64,000 nucleotides of DNA from contig NC_073695.1 in the NCBI RefSeq assembly GCF_029784165.1, positions 93,379,902-93,443,901 on the forward strand, in the 5' to 3' direction. A program made the position numbers and the translations under genes. Numbering within the stretch: the first letter of the stretch is position 1; each line of letters opens with the position of its first letter. Positions 35,511 through 43,694 of the stretch are shown piece by piece. The notes under the pieces were generated by a model. The model saw only the letters and a program-made list of their open reading frames with translations. It was not told the origin of the DNA and ran no database searches. This DNA comes from Wyeomyia smithii (taxonomy: Eukaryota > Arthropoda > Insecta > Diptera > Culicidae).

Positions 35511-37706
35511 ATGGTTGGGCACGTGTCACTTGAGATCCTATTGTGGTCATTCACCTCTGTCCAGCAACTCCTATCCCAACCTCCACGTGGTGCCGACCGG
35601 GATACGAGTAACCTTAGCGGCGATCGGGTAACCAACCCCGGTGGAAACTTTGGTCGTATGCTGACTGGGAAGGGGGAACGTACGCGGCTGTTTCCCCATG
35701 TTAGGGGCGGCGTACAACAGCGTCTGATCCGGAGCAGGCGGCTGAATCATGAAACGCGGTGTCTCGCCAGCTATATCAAAGACGGCAGCCCCGTCGCGAG
35801 ACTAGGTACGAATAATCCAGATATAAATACGGAACGAAATAATCGGCATGGACCTAGGCGAATGAAAAAGGACAACGATTATTGGAAACTCGGTACTTGG
35901 AATATAAGGACTCTACTCGAACCGGCACGCGCAAGTATCCTGGCTAGAGAGCTGCGGTGGCCGAAATCGGGAGAACGCGAATTCCGAGCAGTAGATCCTA
36001 TTGCGGACACTTCATTTAAGTACCACATCTACTATAGCGGCGGCGTGAAAGCAGAAAGAGGAGTCGGTTTCGTGCTAATTGGAAAACAGATAAAGCGTGT
36101 CATTAGATGGAGGCCGATCAGTGACCGTATATGCGTGTTGAGAATTAAGCGCAAATTCTTCAACTACAGCCTAATAAATGTGTACGCACCGACCAAGGAG
36201 AAACCCGATGACGAAAAGGAGGAGTTCTATGAACTCCTGGAAAAGACATACAATGAGTGCCCAGGACACGATACAAAAATTGTCATCGGAGATGAAAATG
36301 CACAGGTCGGGCAGGAAGACTTCTTCCGCCCCGTAACTGGTAGGGAAAGCTTCCACTCTACTACGAACGACAATGGCCTGAGGCTTGTTAATTTGGCTGC
36401 AGCTAGGGGAATGGCTTTCTGTAGCACTTATTTTGCACGCCGGAACATACGTAAGCACACCTGGATGCACCCGAATGGAGAGCTTTGCTCTCAAATTGAC
36501 CACGTTCTGATTGATGGACGGCACTTTTCAGACGTTACAGTCGTGAAGTCGTTCAGAGAACCGAACGTTGACTCGGATCACTATCTCGTAGTAGCCAAAA
36601 TCCGCGCCCGGCTATCCAACGTGTTGAAATCCAAGGTAACGAAGAGGATGCAGTTGAACATCCAGCGGCTATCAACTGAAGGAGTGGCTGCAGAGTACTC
36701 ACAGAAGGTTGATGAACGGATTGAGGAAGGAGTTGAAGGGAACCTGAATGAACAGTGGAGGCACATCCGAAGTTCGACCAGCACTACAGCGCGAGAAGTG
36801 TTGGGTACAACTGCGGCAGCTGCGTCCAATGAGTGGTTTGACGCTGAGTGCCAGCGAGTGACGGAGGAGAAGAACCGCGCCAGGGTTCACATGTTGGCCA
36901 CGGCTGTGACTCGTCAGAACGTGGGTAGATATCGAGATGCTAGAGCCGCTGAAAAGAGACTCCATCGCCGGAAGAAACGACAGCATTGGGAGCGTATTCT
37001 TGCGGAGGCGGAAGGTTGCTTCTCCAGGCACGATGCGAGGAGCTTCTACAAGAAGGTCAACGGAATCAGGAATCGAAACGTGTCAGCCCCTGTCATGAAC
37101 CTGATAACCGATAAAACAGAGGTGGCCAGGCGTTGGAAGGAACACTTCAGTGTGCTGTTGAACGGTGAGGGAAACAGTGGAGTCGAAAGGAGCAGGATGA
37201 CTATTGAGAATGATGGTCAAGCTGTGGGTCCACCATCCATGGACGAGGTGAAGAAAGCAGTGAAAGAGCTGAGAAACTGCAAGGCAGCCGGGAAGGACGG
37301 CGTTCCCGCCGAACTCTTCAAAGTCGGGAGCGAACAGCTGTATCGTGCCATCTATCGGATCATGCTGAGAGTGTGGTCTGATGAAGAATTGCCCTCGGAC
37401 TGGCTGGAAGGTCTCATATGCCCGATCTACAAAAAAGGTCATCGCCTGGACTGTAGCAATTATCGGGGCATAACTCTTCTCAATACCGGGTACAAAATTC
37501 TCTCCCGCATCCTGTTCCACAGACTGAGGCCGTTGCAGGAAACCTTTGTTGGCGAGTACCAACGCGGTTTTCGAGGGGGACGCTCCACGACGGACCAAAT
37601 GTTTACCTTGCGACAAATCCTCGAGAAAATTTCGAGAATTCAACTTGCAGACGCACCATCTGTTCATAGACTTCAGGGCAGCGTACGATTCAGTTACGAG
37701 AAATGA
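35511..37706 (+). CDS. Endonuclease/reverse transcriptase, N-terminal 731 codons
   Basis: The longest real coding remnant in the window, normally the single enzyme that nicks target DNA and copies element RNA. The APE endonuclease spans about residues 125-375: TWNIRTL (129-135), VYAPTKE (224-230), GDENA (260-264, usually GDFNA), QIDH (339-342), SDHYLV (365-370). RT motifs follow: KAAGKDGVPAELF (from 591), CPIYKKGHRLDCSNYRGITL and YQRGFRGGRSTTDQ. The block with the catalytic Glu seems shortened: only about 15 residues separate TWNIRTL from RWPKSGE, suggesting an in-frame deletion. The true frame is lost after about residue 704, where a shift replaces the FRAAYDSV motif. The start used is the first ATG; the first ~115 residues look like read-through 5' UTR, and MKKDNDYWKLGTW is an alternative start. 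Not functional as it stands. Confidence 0.8.
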   Translation: MVGHVSLEILLWSFTSVQQLLSQPPRGADRDTSNLSGDRVTNPGGNFGRMLTGKGERTRLFPHVRGGVQQRLIRSRRLNHETRCLASYIKDGSPVARLGTNNPDINTERNNRHGPRRMKKDNDYWKLGTWNIRTLLEPARASILARELRWPKSGEREFRAVDPIADTSFKYHIYYSGGVKAERGVGFVLIGKQIKRVIRWRPISDRICVLRIKRKFFNYSLINVYAPTKEKPDDEKEEFYELLEKTYNECPGHDTKIVIGDENAQVGQEDFFRPVTGRESFHSTTNDNGLRLVNLAAARGMAFCSTYFARRNIRKHTWMHPNGELCSQIDHVLIDGRHFSDVTVVKSFREPNVDSDHYLVVAKIRARLSNVLKSKVTKRMQLNIQRLSTEGVAAEYSQKVDERIEEGVEGNLNEQWRHIRSSTSTTAREVLGTTAAAASNEWFDAECQRVTEEKNRARVHMLATAVTRQNVGRYRDARAAEKRLHRRKKRQHWERILAEAEGCFSRHDARSFYKKVNGIRNRNVSAPVMNLITDKTEVARRWKEHFSVLLNGEGNSGVERSRMTIENDGQAVGPPSMDEVKKAVKELRNCKAAGKDGVPAELFKVGSEQLYRAIYRIMLRVWSDEELPSDWLEGLICPIYKKGHRLDCSNYRGITLLNTGYKILSRILFHRLRPLQETFVGEYQRGFRGGRSTTDQMFTLRQILEKISRIQLADAPSVHRLQGSVRFSYEK

Positions 37707-38187
37707 GTTATGGCAGATTATGCTCGAACATGGCTTTCCAACAAACTGTTTAGGCTGATACGTGCCACCCTTGAAGGTTCTTCATCAAGCGTCAGGATAG
37801 CCGGTGAGATATCGGACTCGTTCGTGACGTTAGATGGTTTGAAGCAGGGTGACGGGCTGTCGAACTTATTGTTCAACATCGCATTGGAAGGTGCTATACG
37901 GAGGGCTGGTGTGCAGAGAAGCGGCACCATCATTACGAAGTCGCACATGCTTCTCGGTTTCGCGGACGATATCGACATCATTGGTATCAACCGTAGAGCT
38001 GTGAAAGAGGCCTTCGGACCTCTCAGGAGGGAAGCTGCGAGATTAGGGCTTGTCATAAACTCTGCCAAAACGAAATACATGGTGGCTGGCAGAGTGCGTG
38101 GTAGTCCGTCTGAGGTTGGTGCTGCGGTGGTGCTAGATGGGGAAACATTTGAAGTAGTCGACGAATTTATTTACCTGGGAACAATGA
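37620..38187 (+). pseudogene. RT palm of the RTE-like element after frameshifts
   Basis: Continuation of the same enzyme in two other frames. LFIDFRAAYDSV carries the first catalytic Asp region (about 37660-37690). After a second shift near 37.75 kb come IRLIRATLEGSSSSVR, GLKQGDGLSNLLFNIALEG and LLGFADDIDIIG, the catalytic FADD near 37960. LGLVINSAKTKYMVAG and DEFIYLGT follow. Both catalytic blocks are preserved, so decay is recent or limited to frame errors. At LGT the sequence switches abruptly to an unrelated minus-strand RT fragment. Confidence 0.85.
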
Positions 38188-38640
38188 AATTTCTACTCCT
38201 CCAAGCTTGAGAGTTTTTAGATTGAATTTCCTGTTTCTAGTGAAAGGTACGATTACAGCTTTTGTCGGATTAATGCTGAGACCCTCCTTTATACACCAAG
38301 ACTGGGTATACTCCAGAGCCTCCTGCATTCTTTCCGAAACTATGTTGTCAAACTTTCCTCTTACCAAGATGACTATGTCATCTGCAAAGCCCACAACTTC
38401 GAAACCTTTTGCTTCTAAGCTTTTGAGAAGATCGTCCACCACCAAAGACCACATAAGTGGCGAAAGAACACCTCCTTACGGACATCCTTTCGTTGCCCTT
38501 ACCATAATAGACGAACCCCCCAACTCAGAAGTGATTTCTCTTTTTGCAAGCATGGTATGAATCCAGTTAACAATGCTCGTGTGAAATCCTTTGTTCTTCA
38601 TTGCACTAGACATTGAAGAATAGGACGCATTATCAAAAGC
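38188..38640 (-). pseudogene. Foreign non-LTR reverse transcriptase fragment inside the RTE-like element
   Basis: Minus-strand reading: LEGAFDNASYSS (first catalytic Asp region), VNWIHTMLAKREI, KGCP, a stop in place of Gln, GGVLSPLMWSLVVDDLL, then GFEVVGFADDIVILV (catalytic FADD) and GLSINPTKAVIVPFTRNRK. This RT belongs to the Jockey/R1/I supergroup rather than RTE; a narrower clade was not assigned. The fragment has neither a 5' nor a 3' element end. The host RT lacks a block across the junction, so this looks like a replacement by rearrangement rather than a clean insertion. Confidence 0.8.
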
Positions 38641-38650
38641 ACCTTCAAGC

Positions 38651-39160
38651 TATGAATCATGGACGCTGAAAGAGGCTGATCGACGAGCTCTTGGTGTTTT
38701 TGAGCGTAGGATTTTGCGTTCAATCATTGAGCATGAGCATGAGCATGATTGATTTTGCGTTCAATCATTGGCGGCAAACTAGAAAATGGTGTTTGGCGCA
38801 GAAGCATGAACCATGAAGTGTACCAGGCATGCAAATCGGCGGATATTACTTACTTACTTTAAAGGCGACAGACCGATTATCGATCCAGTGCCGAATCGGC
38901 GGATATAGTCAAGCGGATAAAACACGGCAGGCTTCAGTGGGCTCGGCATGTAGCGAGAATGCCGGATGAGCGTCAAGCGAAGGCTATATTTAGCAGGAAT
39001 CCCGATAGAGGTCGTCGACTTCGGGGTAGACCCCGCACTCGTTGGATGTGTGCTGTCGACGAGGATGCACGTGAAATAGGTGTTGGGGGCGATTGGAGGA
39101 TGGCAGCCCAAGACCGAGGGGCATGGCGACGTATTCTGGATTCGGCACTGGATCGATAAT
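38651..39160 (+). pseudogene. C-terminal block of the RTE-like element
   Basis: Resumes with YESWTLKEADRRALGVFERR. It is then disturbed by a GAGCATGA-type repeat and a duplicated ATTTTGCGTTCAATCATT (38712 and 38753). It later reads GRLQWARHVARMPDERQAKA-like blocks (GRLQ part degenerate), RGRPRTRWMCAVDEDAREIG and WRRILDSALDR before the stop at about 39159. This is the same post-RT region as the fragments at 2553 and 14462. The frame is interrupted by a 47-bp insertion at 38847. Confidence 0.85.
38847..38893 (-). mobile_element. 47-bp self-insertion of the RTE-like 3' end, with TSD
   Basis: TTACTTACTTTAAAGGCGAC through GATCCAGTGCCG is the reverse complement of this family's own 3' terminus (compare 39138-39180). 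It sits between two perfect copies of AATCGGCGGATAT (38834-38846 and 38894-38906), a 13-bp target-site duplication. It is therefore an extremely 5'-truncated insertion of a relative in the opposite orientation. Confidence 0.9.
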
Positions 39161-39230
39161 CGGTCTGTCGCTTTAAAAAGTAGAAGTAAATTATAAGAAT
39201 AACACAAAAACGCATAAACGAGTTAGGTTG

Positions 39231-39366
39231 TTTACATACTGGCGCGTTCTGCGTTGTGGAGACGTTTCGCCTTGCCGTGGGTTAATGTACAGCGCTAAGT
39301 AGAGCTGTACATTAACTCGCGGCAAGGCGAACCGTCTCCGCAACTCAGAACGCGCCAGTATGTAAA
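39231..39366. mobile_element. Foldback element, 136 bp, copy 2
   Basis: TTTACATACTGGCGCGTTCT at the left pairs with a right arm ending CGCGCCAGTATGTAAA. The arms meet at the central TGTACAGC/GCTGTACA and include GTTAATGTACAG and AGACGTTTCGCC. Same family as 32471-32614. It lies within 70 bp of the RTE-like element's 3' end. Entirely non-coding. Confidence 0.9.
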
Positions 39367-39809
39367 CGGCGTTAGCAATACTCTCGTACTTTATAGGCGC
39401 CTACATTGCCCTTTTTGGAGCTGTATTTTGTTCAGGTAACCTACCATAATAGCACATCAGTATTTTGTTTTTGAATTATTTTTCTGCCACAATGGAAAGT
39501 TTTATAACTTTTGTGGGTGATGATCGCGCAACCAATTTTATATAATGGCTATTTAAACTAAATTAGTTTACACTTTTTCTAAAAAAGGATTTTTTTTCTT
39601 CTAAAAAAGAATTTTACTCTTCAGTAATGGGGGTACGTCAATAATAACTTCGGATCCGCAATATATAGGAAGTGACAGGAAAAAATGCGAAAATGTTTAA
39701 ACTTTAATATTGGGATATGTTGTGTAACCCATGACTTATTTCTGTTAACAGTGTATTTGGTAGCATTTACTTTCAAGTGGTGCATCAAACCATCTCTTTT
39801 TCATTGCAA
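39367..39809. other. AT-rich DNA, possible left flank of a mariner element
   Basis: Nothing recognised. If the mariner-type remnant that follows has a surviving terminal repeat it would be expected here, but I could not identify one. Confidence 0.4.
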
Positions 39810-40690
39810 ATTTATAAAATTGACTACCTGCTGGTCCAGATTGTCCAGAAGACGCCGAATGAGTTTTCCAGAGTGGTTGGATGTTTCTTAGCTGCCTTTT
39901 TGGCATCAAAAAGCCTCTACAAGATGGTCCTTAGCTACGGAACCCGGATAGTGGATGTCCGCGTTTTGCACGTACGCTAAGCGTGATCAAATTGGTTCGC
40001 GCAAAGATTCTTTGCAACCCAATACGTTCCATCATGATTTCAATCAGGAAGTAAACATTCCTGGAAAATCGTTGCGAAGAATTATCATAGGAGACATCTT
40101 CCAGAGCGGAGCGCTACTTCATTATGGAGCGAATAAAGGAGCTTCGAGTAACTCTTTCGAAGAGATTGCTTTTTTGTTGTACAAGGAAAAAACAATAATC
40201 GTGTTCCTGACAAAAGTGATATTCAAATTCCGAATCAAACATCCGGCGGATTCCGTGATGTTTGGTTTGGTGATGTCCAACGGCTTGAAAGCTTGTCGCT
40301 TGTTTTCGTTGATGCATGGTGGTAAAATCATTACCGTAATATATATTATAAAGTTATTTCAAAGAGCCAAGCGTTTTTCTGGGTGGAAGCCAACTTCTCT
40401 TATGATCAATACGTTGTTCCACAACAGGATGAAGCGTCATGTCACGGGTCAAACGGACGATGGCTGATAAAGTTTTGGTTGACAGATTTATGCCTCTCTA
40501 GAGGTCCGGACCGCAACCATTTGGATTATTAGATTTACATTTGTAGCACAAGCTTGCAACTCTCATCCTAGTTTGACGACTGGCACGTGGTTGTCGATTT
40601 CGGAGAACCGCGTTTGAAAGGCATGTTCTATTTTCGGAGCTTTCCTAAAGATGTCATTGATAAAAATTAATGACACATCGAGTACATTTG
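39810..40690 (+). pseudogene. Tc1/mariner-superfamily transposase remnant 1
   Basis: Pieces in several frames, in order: GCPRFARTLSVIKLVRAKI (HTH linker, from about 39955), KSLRRIIIGDIF, IKHPADSVMFGLVMSNGLKA, VVPQQDEASCHGSNGRWL (second catalytic Asp in QQD, 40422-40430) and GPDRNHLDY (third catalytic Asp in PD, 40506-40529). The first catalytic Asp region reads LYKEKTI and appears mutated. Only 27 residues separate the second and third Asp, so there is an internal deletion. The pattern resembles mariner-like DD37-type enzymes more than DD34D. The 170-codon frame 39955-40467 covers the middle. Terminal repeats were not found. Confidence 0.75.
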
Positions 40691-41057
40691 TTTGAAAAAA
40701 TACAAGATGAATGAACTTGATAATTTTGATATAATTGCTTAAGTAGTTGAAAATGTTTATTTTTTTTTTAACTAGGCACCTTTTGAAAATGGGGTTTGAA
40801 GAAATACCATACATTTACACAGTTATTCGACGAACAATCCTTTTTTTATTTGTTCAAATCAATAATTTCTATAATTTCAAAGATGATTAGTTATTTTCTG
40901 GATTACGAATGGATGCATCAAGTTTAGTTTTTAAAGTTGGAAGGTTTCGCAGTATCATTTTTTCTTGAGTATCACCTTCTCATAAAATTCATAGCTAATA
41001 AACTGTACTAAAAGGGGTGAAAAGACTTTTGCCATGGATTTTTTATGAAAAAACTAT

Positions 41058-41345
41058 TTTATTTTTCGACATAATCTGAAATGCATTTATTGTAGCAATT
41101 TTCTAACATTTCGATACCAGTTTTGCAGAGGTTGTTATTCCCAAATCTGCATCTTCATTCAAGTAGAATCGCTTACCAGACAGCCACATTTCATCAGAAA
41201 GTCACTTGGGACTAATTCTGGCGAATACGGAGGATGGGATGACCATCTCCTTTAATTAGCATAGCGTTGACTTGGTCTAAGAGCACTTGTTTCTTCGCCA
41301 TATGCGGTCGATTCGACTTGATTTCATCGAGCAATCGATCCAATG
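41058..41345 (-). pseudogene. Mariner (DD34D-type) transposase C-terminal remnant 2
   Basis: Read on the minus strand: LLDEIKSNRPHMAKKQVLLD, then QVNA (normally HQDNA, the catalytic Asp replaced by Val), HPPYSPELVPSDF (third catalytic Asp, as in PYSPDLAPSDY) and LSGKRFYLNEDADLG. The frame ends in NCYNKCISDYVEK and a stop near 41060, the characteristic mariner C-terminus. Frameshifts and a deletion between the two Asp motifs make it dead. It is a different lineage from the plus-strand remnant 370 bp away. Confidence 0.8.
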
Positions 41346-41501
41346 TTGCTTATTGATTTATGGTTTATTGATTGTTTCACCATCTTGAAAGTACAGGTAA
41401 GTTTTTGGCGCACTTCGATATTAGCAACACAATTGGGTCCTAATGTTTCTCACGGTTTTCTGATTTTTGTATATGAGCTGAAAGAGCGTAATTTTATGAG
41501 C

Positions 41502-41705
41502 AAAACGTGATTTTCAAAAAATGGTTATCGTTTTTTTTTCGATTTTTAAATGAAGAATAGAAAACTGCTCGAAATGCCTTAAATGATATTTCTCACATAT
41601 ACCGTACATGGGCAAACCTTTATTAAAGACATTTCGAGCAGTTTTTAATCCTTCGTTTAAAAATCGAAGGAAAACGATAAACATTTTTTAAAAATCACGT
41701 TTGGT
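41502..41705. mobile_element. ~200-bp foldback/hairpin element
   Basis: AAAACGTGATTTTCAAAAAA at the left is answered by TTTTTTAAAAATCACGTTT at the right. The arms continue through ATCGTTTT/AAAACGAT and ACTGCTCGAAATG/CATTTCGAGCAGT, with a ~35-bp loop holding ACATATACCGTACATGGG. Non-coding. Confidence 0.8.
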
Positions 41706-42947
41706 TAGAAAACGCGGCTTTTCCAAATGATATAAAGTTATGTACCAACATAACACTCATCATTGCTGCGACGTTCAAGTGATTGCTTCAACCGCAAATG
41801 CAACGTTAGATGTTTTCGAAACATCAACATTGGAAGCGAACACCTCTGACGTGACATCTAGATGGGAGATGACGCTGCCACACACGGAGATGCTACACTT
41901 AAAAAATAATTTTTAAAACAAAAAAGGGTTTTTAAGGTTTACAAAACCGCAGTTAACGTAGAATTACGAGAGCCTGTCTTGTGTCAATCTATTTCTTAAA
42001 TTTACACTTTGGAATCACTTTACTTTTTGATTCTATCACTCCACTTCTATTTACACGTGTCACAACGCAAATACGTATTTCGACACCGTCTTGGTATCAT
42101 CATCAATGCTTATATGGACTGTGGAGAAAATGTATTATGCAAAGGTTTAAGAATACACTCAATTGGGGTAATCAATTTATTGGCGACCAGCTTTTTGCTC
42201 AAGATGACGTGTACCTCTATAGCCGGTATCGGTGACGACAATGAAAAACAGCAAAAGCCTGGGGGCAGCTATGTGGTTTCACTCGCTGCCGTATCAAGAA
42301 CAAGAATAAAGCTGAATTTTCTTTACGCTGTTTTTTGTATCGAATTGCATTGAATGACTGTGATAATTGGAGACGAGCGCAAACAGTGCATTCCCAGTTA
42401 CTAGGTATAATAATCTGTGGACCGTGTTAGGGAAAGCAAGCATTAAACGACCAATCTGAGGTCTAAAGCTGCGTTTCAACAAAGCTTGACAATTATCAAT
42501 AGTACAATAGTTTGAATAATTGTAATTCACAATACGGAACAACACATTGACTTAACGTTTTGAGAGGGATGACTCTCACCAAGCAAAAGGCACTCTGCCG
42601 TCTGCCGATTAGATTCAGGAGTGTAGTGAATAACTAGAGAACGAGTTAATAACATGTCATTATATTTGGAAACATTCTTATTAAGATTGACACAATTGGG
42701 CAGACATTTGCAACGCCATCTCTGTGTCAAGTCAAAGATTTTTCATTTCATGTAGTACACCGTAGAATCAAAGGTAGTAAATAATTTGCTGCCGAATATT
42801 CTCAGCATTTCGAAAGAAATATATTTTAAAATTAAATCCATAAAAATGTCACTGCACATTTTTTCTTGTATATCTTGTGGGTGAATACTGGAAATCTATT
42901 TATAACCTACAAGCTGGTGATTCGTCCTTAAAACATACCAACAACAA
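41706..42947. other. Unassigned DNA
   Basis: No gene recognised. Sequence near 42045-42125 (CAAATACGTATTTCGAC ... CTTATATGGACTG) resembles the arm of the hairpin at 60769-60948, suggesting a diverged relative. Frames at 41981-42353 have no recognisable domains. Confidence 0.35.
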
Positions 42948-43694
42948 TTGAGCCGTTGCGGAACAGAGTGGTTTTTTGCATGAACCGCATCTACTCAAGA
43001 AGCTGAAGTTGGGAGATTAAGAAAACTTCGGAAAATCGAACTTCAAAGCTGATTTATATCGTGTTGAAATTTCGTCCAGTACAGAATGGCCATTCTGTTT
43101 CGGAACAGAGTGGTCTATGTACATAAATCGGTGCAATACTATCATGTAACACGTAACATGTAGCATATTACATGTGATAAGTAACATGTCACTTGTTCTG
43201 TACATGTCACACGTAATATGTAACATTTTACACGTAATGTAACACGAAAAATGCAACATGTAAAATATTATATAATATGTAACATGTTGTGTTACATGTA
43301 ATGTTACACGTGACATCTTACATGTGACATGCTATATGTACCATATAACATGTGACACTAGCCATTTTATACGAGTTACCGTCATTTTCTTTGTCATTTA
43401 TTAGTTTTGTGTACATAGACCACTCTGTTCCGAAACGATTCGAAGATTCCAGTGCATATATTTATGAAGTCAGAGTGGTCTATGTACATTGGTGCGATAA
43501 AATCACTTACTTCGCAAAGAAACTGTTAATTTTATGTATTCCCATGTTAAACCACTTCATAACCTATATATTAGAACATTTTGTTAGAAAGAATCTTTTG
43601 AACAGAATTTTATTCAGAGATTTTTCGAAAATTGCTTCTCCTGAAAAATTTGCTCGATGGCACATAGACCACTCTGTTCCGTAACGGCTCAATT
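42948..43694. mobile_element. ~750-bp element with repeated inverted GGAACAGAGTGGTC motifs
   Basis: The ends CAATTGAGCCGTTGCGGAAC and GTTCCGTAACGGCTCAATTG are inverted repeats. The adjacent motif GGAACAGAGTGG(T) recurs five times (near 42960, 43099, 43413, 43465 and 43665), three times forward and twice reversed, often with TCTATGTACAT. The middle holds a separate minisatellite. No transposase is encoded. Multiple end-like motifs suggest nested copies or clustered binding sites (inference). Confidence 0.75.
43140..43360. repeat. Degenerate ACATGTAAC minisatellite
   Basis: About 20 imperfect units of 8-11 bp with the pattern ACATGTAAC/ACACGTAAT. The unit is near-palindromic (ACATGT), so both strands show it. 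It gives an artefactual minus-strand frame rich in HVT and MLH. Confidence 0.9.

Larger units (their letters stand above)
35480..39190 (+). mobile_element. RTE-like non-LTR retrotransposon, nearly full-span but broken
   Basis: Contains a presumed 5' UTR, an endonuclease/RT coding region of about 2.7 kb, then after a foreign minus-strand RT fragment (38188-38640) the C-terminal block and 3' end. Coding capacity is lost by at least two frameshifts (near 37.62 and 37.75 kb), the foreign segment and a 47-bp self-insertion. The 3' end matches the 198-bp copy at 14462-14659. RTE assignment is from motif pattern. Confidence 0.85.

Noticed and set aside
36171..37667. Minus-strand frames of 80-194 codons opposite the RTE-like RT
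   Set aside because: Antisense shadows of the endonuclease/RT frame, with no recognisable domains.
43017..43316. 99-codon minus frame with many HVT/MLH repeats
   Set aside because: Translation of the ACATGTAAC minisatellite.
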